Shown here piece after piece: positions 7,032-7,613 of a stretch of DNA of 7,613 nucleotides. The notes beneath the pieces were generated by a model that saw only the letters and a program-made list of their open reading frames with translations, was not told the origin of the DNA and searched no databases. Within the stretch, counting starts at the first letter, position 1. Every line of letters begins with the position of its first letter. Made by a program: the position numbers and the translations under genes. Source of the DNA: Bacillota bacterium (lineage in GTDB: Bacteria > Bacillota > Clostridia > Acetivibrionales > Acetivibrionaceae); assembly GCA_023398495.1 (NCBI GenBank), contig JAEWSG010000241.1, positions 1-7,613 of the forward strand, given 5' to 3'.

Positions 7032-7401
7032 TTTGAGAATGAATTGAGAAACAAAACCATGCTTCATGAAATAAAATGGGAAAGTTGTATTACTGAAAGA
7101 AGATTATCAAGAGCTAAAGACTTTTTGTATTGAAGAAATCGAGAAATGAAGAGGTAAATTTGGTATACTGTATTCAGCTAATTGATTTTCTGAATATTAT
7201 TACACAAAATCCGCAGGGGAAACTCGCCTTTTTTATTGTCTATCTTAACAGTACTCTAATTGTAAATGCTTTAGAACTATTACTACAAACCTATATATTA
7301 AATTTTTAATTCCAAAACTTATTCTTACTTAATTTAAGCCATTTTGGAAATTATGATGATACAGGCGACCGGCAGCCCGGGCTACCCCCCCCCTCCTACC
7401 A
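7032..7401. other. AT-rich stretch without an intact gene; possible gene debris
   Basis: I find no credible complete gene here. Two short peptide-like stretches may be remains of genes. On the plus strand, 7081-7146 reads KVVLLKEDYQELKTFCIEEI and then EK before a stop; an ATG at 7076 is out of frame with it by one base. On the minus strand, 7255-7178 reads STVKIDNKKGEFPLRIL and onward before a stop; it resembles the N-terminal arm-binding segment of Bacteroidota tyrosine recombinases (typically ...NKKGE-P-x-x-x-RI). Both are too short to be secure. The end of the stretch holds the GC-rich palindrome at 7371-7393. Confidence 0.5.
7371..7393. repeat. GC-rich near-palindrome followed by a run of nine C
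   Basis: GGCAGCCCGGGCTACC (7371-7386) is its own reverse complement except for one mismatched pair, and it runs into nine consecutive C (7385-7393). It stands out sharply from the AT-rich bases before it. Read on the minus strand it begins nine bases after the stop of the partial membrane-protein gene, so it may be part of that gene's 3' region. It could also be one member of a dispersed intergenic repeat. Confidence 0.6.
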
Positions 7402-7611
7402 TTACTTTCTAAATGCTTTTAAAGCCAACAGCAGAATAAATAATGCAAAAGCCAATTGTATAACAGGCCAGACTACCAAGTCAACAAAAGAGCTTTTATT
7501 AGTGGGTTCTTTGATTGTTGTTGTATTGACCTGCTCCTTAATTGAATTTGTCCTGAGCGCTCCTTTCAAAATTACATCCAGCGTGGTATCTATTTGTTGA
7601 ATGCTATGGTG
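7402..7611 (-). CDS. C-terminal part of a membrane protein (partial)
   Basis: On the minus strand an open frame enters from the window's right edge and runs 69 codons to a TAA at 7404-7402. No start codon of its own is present, so the gene begins outside. The visible part has a polar stretch (including LKGALRTNSIKEQVNTTTIK), then a hydrophobic segment of about 25 residues containing VVWPVIQLAFALFILLLAL, and a basic end, KAFRK. This fits a protein anchored by a C-terminal membrane helix with its short basic tail in the cytoplasm. I do not recognise a family. Support comes from the clean open frame and the well-formed membrane segment with positive residues after it. The helicase and this gene converge on the intervening stretch. 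Confidence 0.6.
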   Translation of the reverse strand, partial: HHSIQQIDTTLDVILKGALRTNSIKEQVNTTTIKEPTNKSSFVDLVVWPVIQLAFALFILLLALKAFRK

Positions 7612-7613
7612 AA

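Noticed and set aside
1..7613. CRISPR array, tRNA or rRNA gene
   Set aside because: No regularly spaced repeats with unique spacers and no recognisable tRNA or rRNA segments were seen on either strand.

Overview
The window looks like chromosomal DNA of a member of the Bacteroidota. This rests on the style of the genes (a short YozG/Cro-type regulator, a lipoprotein with a lipobox near its N-terminus, a rhomboid protease with a long tail), the lack of clear Shine-Dalgarno sites, and one TTTG-N21-TATCTTTT promoter-like pair of the Bacteroides type. No rRNA, tRNA or taxon-specific marker is present, so the assignment is an inference.

Layout: the 3' end of a small XRE/Cro-type regulator (2-127, +); a rhomboid intramembrane protease (376-1461, +); convergent with it, a small lipoprotein of unknown function (1539-2150, -); a DEDDh 3'-5' exonuclease with a C-terminal BRCT domain (2380-3222, +); 85 bases later, a very large RecQ-like SF2 helicase (3308-6976, +); a perfect 17-bp inverted repeat directly after the helicase stop (6977-7031); about 370 bases of AT-rich DNA with no intact gene but possible gene debris (7032-7401); and the C-terminal part of a membrane protein running off the end (7402-7611, -). 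A 62-base sequence occurs twice (227-288 and 2270-2331), upstream of the rhomboid gene and of the exonuclease gene, so the two copies bracket the rhomboid/lipoprotein pair as direct repeats.

The most notable part is the exonuclease-helicase pair. A DEDDh exonuclease with a BRCT domain, followed on the same strand by a RecQ-superfamily helicase, brings together the two enzymatic activities that WRN carries in one protein. The helicase has all main SF2/RecQ motifs but no cysteines after the core, so it has no RecQ zinc domain, and it carries about 330 N-terminal and 580 C-terminal residues that I cannot assign. It is clearly more AT-rich than the exonuclease gene beside it. The two genes may therefore have different histories, and the helicase may be an accessory (possibly anti-phage or genome-maintenance) gene placed next to a resident exonuclease. 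No known defence system can be named from the sequence alone.
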